Numbered from the stretch's first letter, positions 12,745 to 52,054 are shown. The stretch: 64,000 nt of DNA from Urophycis tenuis (GCA_036785325.1 JAXIVH010000007.1:4141274-4205273), one strand, 5' to 3'. Made by a program: numbers and translations. Notes: generated from the sequence alone by a model not told the origin.

Positions 12745-13304
12745 TTCTCATCTAAATCACACTCACGCGCACACACACACGCACACACTCGCACGACCCA
12801 AAAAAAAAAAAAAAAAAACCCTACATTCATTGAAATACAAAACATGAAAAATAAAAACTTCAAATAAAAAGAAACTGGGCCAATTACAGGGGCATGTCCC
12901 CCAGGTGAGACACCTAGTGGCTTTCGCTTTACTCTGATGAGATCAACCGCATCCAGGCCTATCCAATGCAATCCAGTATCAACGTCCCAGCCATAACGTC
13001 CCAGTTCAACTGAGTGAGTCCACGTGTACTGAATCTTAGTCGGAAAAAAAAAAAAAATCTCCACCACTTCTTTGTGTACCAATTTCTCTTCTTTTTCCTT
13101 GTGATTTTAGAATAAATAAAAGAGAGGGAAAAAAAAAAACACAAAGAAAAAGCTAACCAAACCCGGGTCGGGTTTCGGAGTGACGTACAAGCAGTAGCAA
13201 TGGCGGTCGCACCATGTAGGTTCTGGGTGTGTTGAGTCCCATCTCGCCCCACTCAATGAGGTGTTGGCAGTTGGGGGGGGGGGGGGGGGGGCAGGGGCGG
13301 GGCT
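12745..13304 (-). other. ncstn 3' UTR and short ncstn-vangl2 spacer
   Basis: About 0.6 kb of 3' UTR containing A-tracts and a G homopolymer (13273-13291). Only about 1.2 kb separates the ncstn stop from the first vangl2 exon, and no open frame in it resembles a bHLH gene such as NHLH1. Confidence 0.5.
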
Positions 13305-23442
<10,138 letters not shown>

Positions 23443-23500
23443 CTTCCTGGTTTGTGGAACAAAAAAAAACAGGAAGTGTTTACATGATAGTCTTCCGGGC
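23443..23500 (-). promoter_or_regulatory. ncstn proximal promoter with two ETS-type sites
   Basis: Just upstream of the ncstn ATG (23442) are caggaagtg (23470-23478) and cttccgg (23492-23498), both ETS-family core matches, typical of TATA-less housekeeping promoters. No TATA box is visible. The motifs are seen; function is inferred. Confidence 0.4.
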
Positions 23501-24109
23501 GACGGTTTGGTTCCGCTTGGTAAAGTCCTATTAAAGAGGGGAAAAGGGCAGCACTAAACAAATAGTTTGTTTAACATATAACGTGTTCCCACGATACATT
23601 TTCCATACGTGTCCTATATTTAGCTTGATGTCAACATTTGAAACCCAACGTAGAATGAACGAGGTCAAAACGTACTCCCTCCCTGAGACGACTAATTTTT
23701 CTCTCCAGAAAAGAGAAAATATATCGTTTTTATAATTAAATTATCTTTAAATTTCGACTCATATTTCACACAAGCCTTTCTTCATTTAAGAAGCTCATAT
23801 TCACACACTTGCACAATGCATCTCAGATAATAAACAGGACTTTTATTTGTAATTATTCATGTATACAGTTTAAGAGCCCGAGAAAAGCATCAGAATTCTA
23901 CATTTTTAACAAGCCACAACCATTGGAGGACAGACAGAAATTTTAACAAGTTCTAACAAGGACAGGTAGTGAGACAGTGAGAGGAAAGACATTTTTTATG
24001 TTAAGATCGATAACCCCTCAGCAATTTACTCAGATTTATAACTGTTGATCGGTCATCTTGGAAAAAACAAGTGGATGCGTTTATATATTTTTATTGGACT
24101 TGTGTCTTC
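23501..24109 (-). other. copa 3' UTR and copa-ncstn spacer
   Basis: AT-rich 3' UTR of copa followed by the ncstn upstream region. Nothing else coding is visible. Confidence 0.5.
23842..23847 (-). terminator. Candidate copa polyadenylation signal
   Basis: tttatt on plus (AATAAA on minus), 263 bases past the copa stop. A second match lies near 24090. The copa stop and the ncstn ATG are only 668 bp apart, so copa 3' processing and the ncstn promoter share this gap. Confidence 0.4.
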
Positions 24110-40201
<16,092 letters not shown>

Positions 40202-40589
40202 CGCGACTTCTCACTGGTGCGACCGTATTAATAATGTATTAACTTTTAGCCAAATAAACTTGGTACACTTCATGAACAGTTGAATCTACACTCCAGGGGC
40301 TCGGGTCGTCTTTTGCCCATTTGCCGTTTCCTGACACGTAGTCTGTTGTGTCTTCCTGGATGGAACAATAAAGTTGTGTAGTCAATCTTGACGCAGAAAG
40401 CTCCACGGCGGCCTGGAGGTAGAAATGGAACACATAGAGCCGAAATGCTCGCTACCCGAAACATGCATCCACCTACTGTGTCGTCTGACCCACATATTTC
40501 TATCCAGGTTTGCTCAGTCAACAACGTAACATTGCACTCCATTATACAAGCAAAACCGGTGAAAAAGTATAAAAGGAAAACGAAATAGC

Positions 40590-40620
<31 letters not shown>

Positions 40621-40639
40621 TAACCCAGACAATTCCATG

Positions 40640-42150
40640 AAAACTCACACTGTCATTTATCGAATGAGTTGCAAAGTGAATAGAAAATATGGTCAAGACA
40701 TTGATTGACAAGGTTAGAAATAATGATTTTTATTTGAAATAATAATGTTCTCCTTCAAACTTTGCTTTCGTCAAAGAATGCTCCATTTGCAGCAATTACA
40801 GCATTGCAGACCTTGGCATTCTAGCTGTTATTTTGATGAGGTAATCTGGAGAAATTTCACCCCACGCTTCCAGAAGCCACTCCCACAAGTTGGATTGGCT
40901 CGATGGGCACTTCTTGCGTACCATACGGTCAAGCTGCTCCCACAACAGCTCAATGGGGTTGAGATCTGGTGACTGCGCTGGCCACTCCATTACAGATAGA
41001 ATACCAGCTGCCTGCTTCTTCCCTAAATAGTTCTTGCATAATTTGGAGGTGTGCTTTGGGTCATTGTCCTGTTGTAGAAGGAAATTGGCTCCAATCAAGC
41101 GCTGTCCTATGGCATGGCGTTGCAAAATGGAGTGATAGCCTTTCTTATTCAAAATCCCTTTGACCTTGTACAAATCTCCCACTTTACCAGCACCGAAGCA
41201 AACCCAGACCATCACATTACCTCCACCATGCTTGACAGATGGCGTCAGGCACTCTTCCAGCATCTTTTCAGTTGTTCTGCATCTCACAAATGTTCTTCCG
41301 TTTGATTCAAACACCTCAAATTTCGATTAGTCTGTCCATAACACTTTTATTCCAATCTTCCTCTGTCCAATGTCTGTGTTCTTTTGCCCATAATAATATT
41401 TTCCTTTTATTGGCCAGTCTCAGATATGGCTTTTTCTTTGCACTCTGCCCTGAAGGCCAGCATCCTGGAGTCTTCACTGTAGACGTTGACACTGGCGTTT
41501 TGCGGGTACTATTTAATGAAGCTGCCAGTTGAGGACATGTGAGGCGTCTATTTCTCAAACTAGAGACTCTAATGTACTTGTCTTTTTGCTCAGTTGTGCA
41601 GCTCCCACTTCTCTTTCTACTCTTGTTAGAGCCTGTTTCTGCTGTTCTCTGAAGGGAGTAGTACACACCGTTGTAGGAAATCTTCAGTTTCTTGGCAATT
41701 AATCGCATGGAATAGCCTTAATTTCTAAGAGCAAGAATAGACTGTCGAGTTTCACATGAAAGTTCTCTTTTTATGGCCATTTTGAGAGTTTAATCAAACC
41801 CACAAATGTGATGCTCCAGATTCTCAACTATAGCTCAAAGGAAGGTCAGTTTAACAGCTTCTCTAACCAGCAAAACTGTTTTCAACTGTGCCAACATAAT
41901 TGCACAAGGGTTTTCAAATCATCCATAAGCCTTCAAACGCAATTAGCAAACACAATGTACCATTAGAACACTGGAGTGATGGTTGCTGGAAATGGGCCTC
42001 TATACACCTACAGTATGTAGATATTGCATTAAAAACCAGACGTTTGCAGCTAGAATAGTCATTTACCACATTAACAATGTATATAGTGTATTTCTGATTA
42101 GTTTAATGTTATCTTCATTGAAAAAAGGGCCATTCTTTCACAAATAATAT
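40640..42150 (-). mobile_element. Decayed Tc1/mariner (Tc1-like) DNA transposon
   Basis: A teleost Tc1-like element lying between the copa start and the pex19 3' end, in minus orientation. It contains a broken transposase (see next entry). The sequence on both sides of the reading frame matches the conserved non-coding arms of this fish family as I know it. The element sits between TA-rich microsatellites (about 40597-40622 and 42160-42240), consistent with TA target preference. The outermost terminal repeat tips are not recognisable, so the ends are approximate and the copy is immobile by itself. Confidence 0.88.
40796..41780 (-). pseudogene. Tc1-like transposase pseudogene
   Basis: Start codon at 41778-41780 (MAIKRELS). 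A stop codon lies about 20 codons in, and the frame is broken again near 41316. The first open part carries the helix-turn-helix and linker region (MRLIAKKLKISYNGVYYSLQ). The second carries the catalytic core with NDPKHTS and PAQSPDLNPIELLWEQLDR, which hold the second acidic residue and the final E of the DDE/D triad. Disrupted, so non-functional. Confidence 0.88.
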
Positions 42151-42165
42151 AAAAAACAAATATAG

Positions 42166-42207
<42 letters not shown>

Positions 42208-43550
42208 TATACAGTATATACATATATATATATATATACACACTTACACATATACAGTATATTCAGAATAATGACATGGAGGCTGGTGCAGTGCATCATT
42301 ACTTTATTTTACTTTATTCTATAAGGATATTTACAGGTTCAACAGAAAAGTTGTGTTAAACAGTTGTTTTTTTCCGTTGTTTTTCCAAATAATGCCAAGG
42401 GCATGTTTGTGTTAGCCCTGAGAATGCAAGTCCCCCAATAGAATAAACACAGTGTCAAATCATCAGTAAACACAGGCAGCATCATCAGCTCTCAACTGTA
42501 CATGATGAAAATCTAAAACTGCCTTTTGTTACACTGCACAGCTGACATGAATCTAATATAATTATCCCTTCGGTGCACAACTATTGACAACTTATCTGTT
42601 ACCCATCTGAAATGTTCCCATGTTATCTACATTTTTAACCATTGTCTGATTCGTAAAATTCTAATCATGGCTGAATAGTTATACAATACATTAGCCACAG
42701 AGTAGTTGGTAGTGAGAATCTAGGGCCACAAAAAAAAACAACAACACACAAGTGGAACGCATACCCTTTGAAGGACACGCACAGGGCCATCATTACACCT
42801 GTCCACAAAACCAACCAATCAGGAGGGAGCCGACATCACAGGTATTCTGAAACCACAGCAACTTCACTCCAACTGTTTCCACTGAGGAGCCACAAGGAAA
42901 GGGCCATCCAAAATGACTGGTGAACCAATCGTCATTGTAACCAGGTCCTTCAATATTATAATGCATATTTCCACCTTATTTAAATGTATTTATTTATTCA
43001 TAATATCACACTTTTTTATAATTTATGTACACAAACCATTAAGTGAGTAATGATAGGAGCTGTATATGTTGTGTTTCACCCATATACAGCAACAGAAGTG
43101 GGTTTATTGTCTAATAAAGTTACAATACATACAAGTTTCATAGTTTCAAACTGTGCGTAAACCCAATGTCTCCGAGTGCGATTTCACACAAGAACCAAAT
43201 TCCATATAATTTAAAAAGTGCTTGGCTTACACATGTTAGAATCAACACAGGGCTCTCAAAAAGACCCAACATAATTAGAATCTGAATTACTGTACAAAAA
43301 AGGCACCGTTTACACCAGAGTGGAGGTTTTGACTTACCATGCGGCTAAACAGTATTGGGAAGATGGTACGCAGGACGTGAAGTTTAGTTGCATGGGAATG
43401 CCTCGAGAAATGAAACCGTGAAAAACCCCCTGCAATAACCACCCGTTAAAATGCTGCTGTGAGAATGTAAAAACGCCAAACGCGCATACCCCCCCCCCCC
43501 GCCCCCCGACCTTTTGATCACCACTGTCATGGCCGTCGCAGCCAGCTGCC
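42151..43550 (-). other. pex19 downstream region, 3' UTR and spacer
   Basis: AT/AC microsatellite (about 42160-42245) followed by AT-rich DNA with no convincing ORF. A minus-strand AATAAA (tttatt at 43103-43108), about 445 bases after the pex19 stop, is a candidate polyadenylation signal. A C homopolymer lies at about 43491-43506, close to the last pex19 exon. Confidence 0.4.
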
Positions 43551-43684
43551 TCACATGATGGAGCAATTCTCTGCTGATGCCGCTCCCCCCCCTGGCATCC
43601 CTGGCACCCCAGGGAGGCTCAGTGACTCCATGTCAAAGTTCAAGCCCGCCGGCTAAAGGAAGGGGTTAGATATGAGAGAGCGAG

Positions 43685-43737
<53 letters not shown>

Positions 43738-46241
43738 AATATTAGAGGTCATAAACAAGGCTGAGGAACCCGATGTCTTATTAGACGGTAGAGGTCCTTA
43801 GTCCGAAGATAAAGCAGGGCTGCAAGACATGAATGAATTCAAATGGACTTACTGCATCTCCTGCCAGTTCCTTAGGAGGCTGACCCAAGTCTTGTAGCTG
43901 CAAATCAATACATGGAACAAGACGAGAAATCATTGATCCCTTGTAACTACCATGAATGATGACATTATTAGGGATGCACCAAGACAACCATGATGACACC
44001 ATTTGGAAATCTATCCTTTTAATGGAACTTTGTGTGGGCCAAGAAAACGTGTTTTACGTGTTTGTAATGGTTAGTAATGTTGTAATGTTACACAATAAAT
44101 TTTCCTTCTGACCATACTCAAAACCATACTCAAAACATGCAGTAGCCAACCCTGCAACAGACAAGCAGCTTCAGACAAATTACATTCTTGTATTGCCGCT
44201 ACAACCAATACAAACACTCCTCTCTTACTTTGTAAGGTACCAAAGTTACCAACGCTCCCAACAGCCAAAAACTACAAACAACAACAACAGCAGCAGCAGC
44301 AGCAGTGTGTTATCCCCCCCACCACCTCCTCACCCGTTGCATAAGGTCCAAGACGTTCTCAAACTTGGCTTCATTGTGTGTGACCTCCTCCTCTTCCTTC
44401 TCAAACACAGTGCAGATCTCCCCCATGACCTGGGCCTGCTGCTCGTACCGCCGGTAGTCCTCTGGGCTCAGGCTGGGCTTGTTGGACTCCAGCCACTCGG
44501 GGTACTGCACCACCAGTCATTGACAAGACAATTATCGTTTTTTTTTTTTTTTGTAAAAGTTTTAACTTTTGTTGATTATAATAATCTTTTTTGGCATTGT
44601 ATTAACATAAACTAGGGGGTGAAAATGTCACATTCTACGCATAATGAACCCTACTGTGAATACAGTTTGCATTACATTACATTACATTGCATTAAAGCGT
44701 TGCTATTTGACAACTTGGGTCTCAACTCGGACCAATCTTTTCAACTGAAAAAAACTCATGCATACCTTGCCAGTGATTTCCTTCAGAGACGGATAGAGCA
44801 CGTCCTTGGAGAGTAGATTCTGCATGATGGACTGCATGATGGGCAGAATGTTCCCATCTTCCGCGCCGCTAGCACCTCCTCCCTCACCACTCTCATTTAA
44901 TCCAAGGCCTTCTAGAGTTTTCACTAGATCATCACCAGCCAATCCGCTACTCTGTGAGTTACATATACATTAACCAATACAGTAATACAGCTTCATTGCA
45001 CCATGATTGAGTGAGTTTCAGCCAGGCTTCGCAGTGAAGGCTTACTCACCTGCAGATTGTTGGCATTTTTGGCCAAGCCGCTCAAGGTTTCCTTGAGGCA
45101 AGACGTGAATTCTTGTTGAGAGGCAACGTCCGTGCCTGCGGGGTCGGGTCAACAGACTTTAGAAGGAAGACAACCCATGACGCATGCTAATGCCACCACA
45201 GCTGGTAGAACACTGGGCAATATTTACATATTCTCCTCACCAACTTTCCCCGCTGCCTCAGACAGCTTCTGGAAGTGCTCGAGCAGCTCTGGCTCTTCCT
45301 GGGCCAGTTCACTCATGGCCTTCTCCCACTCATCCTTGGCGTGCGTGGCCATGTCACCCTCAAAGAGACTCTCAAAGAACTTGCTATCCTCTAGCAGCGG
45401 GGGCTACACACACACACACATCATCATCATCATCATTTTCAATAGTATAGGTTAGCAAAAAGTTCTTGCTTAGTAGCAAATGGCAAAGGAAGGTTACTGA
45501 GTCCACTATCTTTGTTATGGGTAGTAAAGAGACATAACATAAGCTGACAGTCTTAGTAGGCCTTAATAAAAGAATAACATGACAACGATTGCACTTGAGA
45601 TAGCCCGTCTACCTGCTAAAATTAACCCAAAAAAGATGATAATGTAAACACAAATCGAATTGACAATGACAAACCCACCTTTTCTGCACCACTGGAGGAC
45701 GCGTCTGCCGCCTGCGATGCAGGCGGAGGGGCCGATGGCTTGTCAAAGTCATCTAGAGCGCCTACAACAAAAGTCACAATATTCATGACGTATTCCCACA
45801 TACAATTCCAGTCCAATAGGAACATAAAATGAACACACGAACACAGTGCACTGCACTATTATTAAAGGTAGCCAAGACAAACCATGCATTGAGTTTTATC
45901 AAAGTATATACCTATCGATGTGATGTCATGTGAAAGGTCATATGAAAATACATTAACTGTAATAAGTTGCAAAGAGATAATTGTCTGATTACAAAGTTGC
46001 CACGATAAGTCAAGTAGATTTGGCCCAAACAAGAGCAACCTGTTTCGCCCCCTGGCTATTTACCTGGGCGATATAGCTAGTTTTAATTGCTAAATAAATT
46101 AAGACGTATTTTGTCACAACGAACGTCACATCACGGAGTAATCAAATGTACGTGCATATAAAACTGTCAACGCTTACTATCCAATAACTCGTCCAATTCT
46201 GCATCTTGCCCAGCAAGCGGGTCGGTTGATCCTGACGCCAT
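43551..46241 (-). CDS. pex19: Peroxisomal biogenesis factor 19
   Basis: Cytosolic farnesylated chaperone and import receptor for peroxisomal membrane proteins; docks on Pex3. Coding exons: 46178-46241, 45679-45761, 45241-45403, 45050-45135, 44766-44951, 44334-44504, 43853-43897, 43551-43652. All phases close and give 299 aa, the human length. It starts MASGSTDPLAGQDAELDELL. ALDDFDKP follows the short N-terminal Pex3-binding region. The helical cargo-binding domain includes GNILPIMQSIMQNLLSKDVL, YPSLKEITGKYPEWL and DLMQRLQDLGQPPKELAG. The C-terminus is CSIM, a CaaX farnesylation box (human CLIM). Complete and intact. Confidence 0.98.
43680..43736. repeat. (AG)n microsatellite
   Basis: Dinucleotide array in the last pex19 intron. 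Confidence 0.95.
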
Positions 46242-46275
46242 GTTGTCTTGCTTTTGCACGTCGGTCGCTGTCAAA

Positions 46276-46313
46276 TGACGTTGGACACTGCTGTAGTCGC
46301 GTAAATTACGTCA
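46276..46313 (-). promoter_or_regulatory. pex19 proximal promoter with CRE/ATF-like sites
   Basis: tgacgt at 46276-46281 and ttacgtca at 46306-46313 lie 35-75 bases upstream of the pex19 ATG in a CpG-containing stretch. They match CREB/ATF half and near-full sites. No TATA box in a convincing position. Confidence 0.4.
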
Positions 46314-46916
46314 CAGTATAGAATACGATACTATAGAAAATACGATACAATACAATACAATACAATAGCATAGCACGAAATAAAATGTATTAAGATTATT
46401 AAGCTGCAAAAAATGCAAACTGTAATTGTAAAAATGTAGGTCTACTTTCAAGCAAACTTTTTTATTTTATTTGTCATTGTTGAAACGTTCTTAATAAAGT
46501 TTTTTTTAAGTTATATGTCGCAACAAATCAGAAATAGCAACGAAAATGTCACATTTCATGGCTATCTCCTCGTGTTGACTACTGCTGTCATGCCGTCTTC
46601 ATCAAAATCCCAAGCATCCAGTAGCTAAGTACAGGGCTGCCATTATTCTGGACAGAGTGCGAAAACACGCTCATGTATAACAACTTGTTATTTTTGACGC
46701 ACAATAGGCCATAAATCACCCCTGCTTCCCTGCATTCATCACGTAGGTCTACTGACCTAACACATCCCCAGTCTACAATATCTGGGTCATATTCGGCTGT
46801 TCCAGATTCTGCTTTTATCAAACATTCATCTTTAATCAATAAAATAATAAATTGGTTGATTATTGTTGTTATATTTATTATTGTCGTTACTACTAGGCCT
46901 ACTTATTCTTCTTCTT

Positions 46917-47005
<89 letters not shown>

Positions 47006-47700
47006 CATTATTATTATTATTATTATTTTATTATTATTATTTTGTTGATTAATTTATTACCATTGTTGTTACTATTTATTGACTTAGCCTATCTAGACCT
47101 ACTTATTCATTCATCAGGCCAGTTCTTCCAGATTTTCACTTTATCGTTATATTACGATTGTTGTTACTCGGCCCACTACTACTTTACTGAGCCTACTTAG
47201 GTCTAATTAGTTACAAATTAGGCAGCCTACATAGGCCCCATTAGGCCCTTCTCACTTAAACTAGGCTACTTAGGCCTACATCTAATTAATAAATTAATTT
47301 ACAAATCAATACATCTAAACAAATTAATTTACAAACGCGTCAAACAGGCCTACATTAGTTAATTAGAAGTAGTAGGCTATATGTAGTAGCCAATACAAGA
47401 ATGTAAATGTGATCAAACTGTAAGACTTGCAAGACTGGGGTTGCCTTAACGGCTTATCTATTCATTGCTATTCTCTCTCTCTCTCTTTATATGCTGGGTA
47501 TTTCTGTCGTTTGCAATTTCTATGGTGCGCAGGAAATGCGTGCTTTTGGTCGAACGTCACCCTACCAACATACGGACAGTAAATAAAAGTGGTTACTAGG
47601 AATAACTTCCGCGGTTACCAGGCAACAAGCACAAATAATAAGTTGGCCGAGCCTTTTTATTTCTTGCGCTGCTGCGCTCTCGTTAAATAAATAAATAAAG
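46314..47700. other. pex19-MYADM intergenic region
   Basis: AT-rich DNA between two divergent genes. It holds an (ATACA)n stretch (about 46336-46365) and a (TTC)n-(TTA)n array (46907-47042). No coding evidence; the long leucine/isoleucine ORFs here are repeat translations. Confidence 0.5.
46907..47042. repeat. (TTC)n-(TTA)n trinucleotide array
   Basis: About 13 TTC units followed by about 36 TTA/TTAT-interrupted units; AT-rich trinucleotide array between pex19 and the MYADM-like gene. Confidence 0.97.
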
Positions 47701-47921
47701 ACAGACTCATTTTCTGTCAAAGGGGAGGCGTGGGGTCCCGCATCGTCGCGTCTGTGTGATGGGGCATATATTCGCCAAGACGGAGGCCCCTTGATGTGAA
47801 CTTTTTGTCGTATTTTATCATGAAACGCAGCTTAATAAGTGTAGAATCGGTTCGGATGCCGAGAATAACATCAGCCGCGCTCTCAATAAAGGTAACGTTA
47901 TTCAATACCATATTTGGTCAT

Positions 47922-47956
47922 GGGGGCGGGGCGTTGGGCTGGGCGGGGCGGGGCCC
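47922..47956 (+). promoter_or_regulatory. GC-box cluster, probable MYADM-like gene promoter
   Basis: Three gggcgg-type Sp1 boxes within 35 bases, just upstream of a short stretch that ends in a consensus donor (AAG|GTAAAC at 48059/48060). This suggests a TATA-less start around 47965-48000. Confidence 0.45.
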
Positions 47957-47969
47957 TGCGGAGAGCGTA

Positions 47970-48059
47970 GTAAAGACAGGAGATATTCCATCACTTTACC
48001 ATTCCACTTGTGACCTGAGGAGAACGACGTATAGACGCACGCTAACGTGGATCAAGAAG
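47970..48059 (+). other. Putative 5' non-coding exon of the MYADM-like gene
   Basis: Follows the GC boxes and ends at donor AAG|GTAAAC. The partner acceptor is ttctcttcacag ending at 51912, before the coding exon. Read through this junction, a stop codon in exon 1 prevents N-terminal extension, so the exon would be untranslated. An alternative first exon could end at about 47890 (AAAG|GTAACG). The 5' edge is a guess. Confidence 0.4.
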
Positions 48060-48522
48060 GTAAACCCATTTTGACCAGGCTTACTTGTATTGTCATGGGG
48101 TTGATGGGGGGAGAAAAGTTGGTTAATTACTTATGCCTGTGCATGGAAGGTTTGGCAACTTGTTGCAACTTCGTTGCCCAAACTACATGTGAGTGTTGAC
48201 GACCCAGCACAGCAGAAAACACTAAAAATGAGAGGCTCTTTTTGGTCTGTTCTGGGTTACACGCCGACAAAAGTTATGGTATATTTAAGTTATGGTCAAA
48301 CTATGTAGCCTTTGAGTAAACGCATGAATACAGACTAAAAGTAGTTTAAAGAAAAATACTCGCTTTTATTTAACGTGTGTGTGTGTGTGTTTGTGTGTAG
48401 CCGACGTTGTACAAGTTTGTTTTTGTTTACGGGTGACACTATGCGGTGGTGGAGTTGGAGTAGGGCGCGGCATGGGGCACACCACCTGACAGCTATGAAT
48501 GAATGAACCGCTAGAGTAACGG

Positions 48523-48692
48523 TGCATTTACATTTACACTTGCGGCATTTAGCAGACGCTTTTATCCAAAGCGACTCACACTCAAGAGTACATTTGTCAT
48601 AAGGTGAAAGATTTCATTGCTGCTAATACAGTAAGAAAGTCACCAGGACAAGTTTCAAGCATTTCAGCGAGGTTAACCATTGCAAGTATACG
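48523..48692 (+). repeat. Teleost dispersed repeat (GCAGACGCTTTTATCC family), copy 2
   Basis: Second copy of the repeat at 19552-19712, same orientation, with a few indels and substitutions. It lies in the long first intron of the MYADM-like gene. Confidence 0.8.
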
Positions 48693-48968
48693 ACATCTCT
48701 GACTAAGTGCCAAGGTACAAAGAGCGTTAAAGTGCCAAGACGTACAACAAATAAGAGCACGGACCATGTCAGGGCCTGGAGCGTTACGGGATTGCGACGG
48801 ATTTTGTGCGAACCTTCGATAAAACCCCGCAAAGTTGCCAAAAGCTGTTAGATTTATCGCAGCATTTCCTTACGCCTCGTCCCATCTGCCAATGTTCCCA
48901 TCGCGGGTAGGAGGGTTGCAGGATCACGAGAACGACTTGGGTCAACGTTCATACGAGGTGATATTGCA

Positions 48969-49169
<201 letters not shown>

Positions 49170-49417
49170 CCACCAATGTGGGATTCTCGGATGGTTTGTC
49201 GACAGAGCCTGTCTTGTGTCTCGGCCCACGGTGGATGTCTAAGTAGATTATGGGTGAAATCGAGTTAGTGATGTTGTGCCATGACAACCAAACCAACCAG
49301 CCCAAATGACCTGCCTGTCCAATATGAACAACAACCCTCTTGCCTGACGGCCCTACAACTCTATAGGCCACTTGTGTCTATACTGGCCCTGATATGACTC
49401 TTGTGAGCAGGATACAC

Positions 49418-49418
<1 letters not shown>

Positions 49419-49511
<93 letters not shown>

Positions 49512-49593
49512 CATCCATGATTGTGTCGTATGAACGTGCGCGCATGGGTTTGTGTGTGTGCGTGTGCGCATGCAGGCATGATTGTGCCGTATG

Positions 49594-49661
<68 letters not shown>

Positions 49662-49680
49662 CGTGCGTGTGTGTGTGTGT
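49419..49680. repeat. (GT)n array with a duplicated interspersed unit
   Basis: Two GT tracts, each flanked by a related unit: catgattgtgtcgtatgaac (about 49515) and catgattgtgccgtatgaac (about 49577). Confidence 0.95.
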
Positions 49681-50029
49681 ATTGATCATTTCTACCTTTA
49701 AGAAAATTCGTCTGGTTCTAAAGGTCACGGTTCTCTAGAAAACGCGCGTCTGTTGTTTCAAACAAGATGCGTTATTTCTCCTCCACGGACGTCTGTCTCC
49801 TCAACCCCCACCCCCCACGTTTCCCCGCGTCCTACTCTGAACGGTCGTTTCTCTGTTTCTCGTTTTTTCCGCGTCCCTCCATTTTCCTTAACGTGCCTCC
49901 GTGAGCGCGGGGTGTAATGGGGGGGGGGGGGGGGGAGCGAGGATTGATTTTTCCATTACGGGCCCTCTGCATGCGTTTATTTGAGTGGGTTACACGAAGC
50001 ATAATTGTACCCTTCCTTTAAAGCGGCAT

Positions 50030-50176
<147 letters not shown>

Positions 50177-50277
50177 TTATACTGAGCTGAGGGGAAGGGG
50201 GGGAGGAATATCAGGACGAGAGAGACTCCTACTCACGTTTTGAGAGAGATGTTGTGACGGAGGCATGGAGAAGTGAA

Positions 50278-50344
50278 GAAAAGAAGAAAAGAAAGAAAGA
50301 AAGAAAGAAAGAAAGAACGATTGGGGGAGAGAAAGAAAGAGAGA
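50278..50344. repeat. (GAAA)n repeat
   Basis: Purine-rich tetranucleotide array close to the GA tract. Confidence 0.9.
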
Positions 50345-51148
50345 CATACATTGGCAAACATGACAAAGTTACCAGTTGTTCAGCAGCAGCCCAGACAGCA
50401 GCACATCTGGAATATATCAGCAAGCTGGAAAATGTTACAGCCCAGAAAAAGGGTGGAAAGGGCACATAAAAAAGAAAAAACTGCATATATAAATGGGAGT
50501 GAGAGAGAGACAGGGAAAGAGAGCAGAGCAGAGCGAGAGAGAGAGAGAGGGGGGGGGGGGGGGGGGGGGTAGCGTACAAGAGCCCCTGGTGACTCAGACC
50601 ACTGCTATTCTGCTCCATCACTGTGTTTTAACTGTGTGTCCTTCTGTGGCTCTGGCGCACACAGGGCTTCCCCGAGCGAACTGGCCTGAACGCCCCCCCC
50701 ACCCCCCCCCCCCCCCCATGCCATCTCCCCCCTCCTTGACTCTGAGCCGACACCCGCCCTCTTTCCAAACAGTGTAGGGTGACTCTTCAACGTAGGGTCC
50801 GGGGCGTCCATCCGTTTTGTTCGTCGGACTCCCCCGCGCGGTAATCAGCGAACCTTCTGTGTTTGGTTATCCTCAAAATTCAAAACTTAACCTTAATCTC
50901 TCTCCTACCCCAAATGCGCGTGTTTTATCAGGACACCCAGCCCCCCCCCCCCCCCCCCCCACCCACCCCTCCCAACACTTTCCCCCTGGTGATTTATAAT
51001 GACTAATATACACACACGCGCGTTCTTGTTTAGAACTGTCACACTGAGTAAACTGTGCTGAACACGCGTAGACAATCTGCCCCCCCCCCCACCTCGCCCC
51101 CACCTCTTGAGAGTGGTGCCGAAAGACGGAAATCGGGTGTGGTGGAGG

Positions 51149-51179
<31 letters not shown>

Positions 51180-52014
51180 TGTGTGTGTGTGTGTGCTTCC
51201 CTTCATGCGTGCGGGGCAATTCCCTTCCAAGTCTCTAACCTTAAAATGTACCGCTACACACCGTCTCTGATTCTGATATAGGATAGATGGAGTTCTATAA
51301 ATCTTAACAAAAACCACGGAGAGTTCATTAAAAAAAAAAAAAATACTCCCCCTCTCCCCTCCTTCCTAGTCTCCCGTTTGTTTGAATTAATCAAATGTAA
51401 AGGTCATCCAATTCTGGTTGGTCACTTCAGGGTCGGGTTGGGGTCACCGTAAACGGCGTCTGTCTCAAAGGGGATGTCTGTGTGGAACAATGTGAGAGTG
51501 ACGCATTCTAGTCTGAAGGCCTGTCTCAAGAGCATCGAGTCAGCTCTTAGTTTAGAAATTTTACTATCTGAACTCTGAACAATTATCTGAACTCTGAACA
51601 ACCCGAACTCTACCATCTTTGTGAATCAATTTTCTTATATAGTGCTATGTGGAAATGTTTTTGATTTAAATGCGAAACAAATTATCTCAAAAAATACAAA
51701 AGTCTGCGCGCACGACAATGGTATGCCTAGAATTTTGCGATTCATCAGTGTACAACAATGACGACGGTTCGCCACCAAGTAAAAGTTTTCTCACTGCCCT
51801 CCTGTGGTAGAATGTGGTAGTGTCACAAAATGCACTTGACCAAGTGACTGATCGACACGGTCAAGAATGAACCAAATGGCCACGTTATATTGACTCCATT
51901 TTCTCTTCACAGTTTAGACGCACACGACCACCTATTAAAGAGGCTCCATCCACAAGAGCACGTCCCGGACCGCAACCCCAAACCTCAACCCCCCTCGGAC
52001 TCAAGAGTCTCCTC

Positions 52015-52048
<34 letters not shown>

Positions 52049-52054
52049 TGCACC

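Noticed and set aside
40270..40638. 122-codon minus-strand ORF upstream of copa
   Set aside because: Overlaps the copa promoter/5' UTR and an AT repeat; no family resemblance.
40796..41780. Functional transposase gene
   Set aside because: At least two frame breaks and unrecognisable terminal repeat tips show it is decayed.
46856..47200. 114-codon plus-strand hydrophobic ORF
   Set aside because: Translation of the TTC/TTA trinucleotide array.
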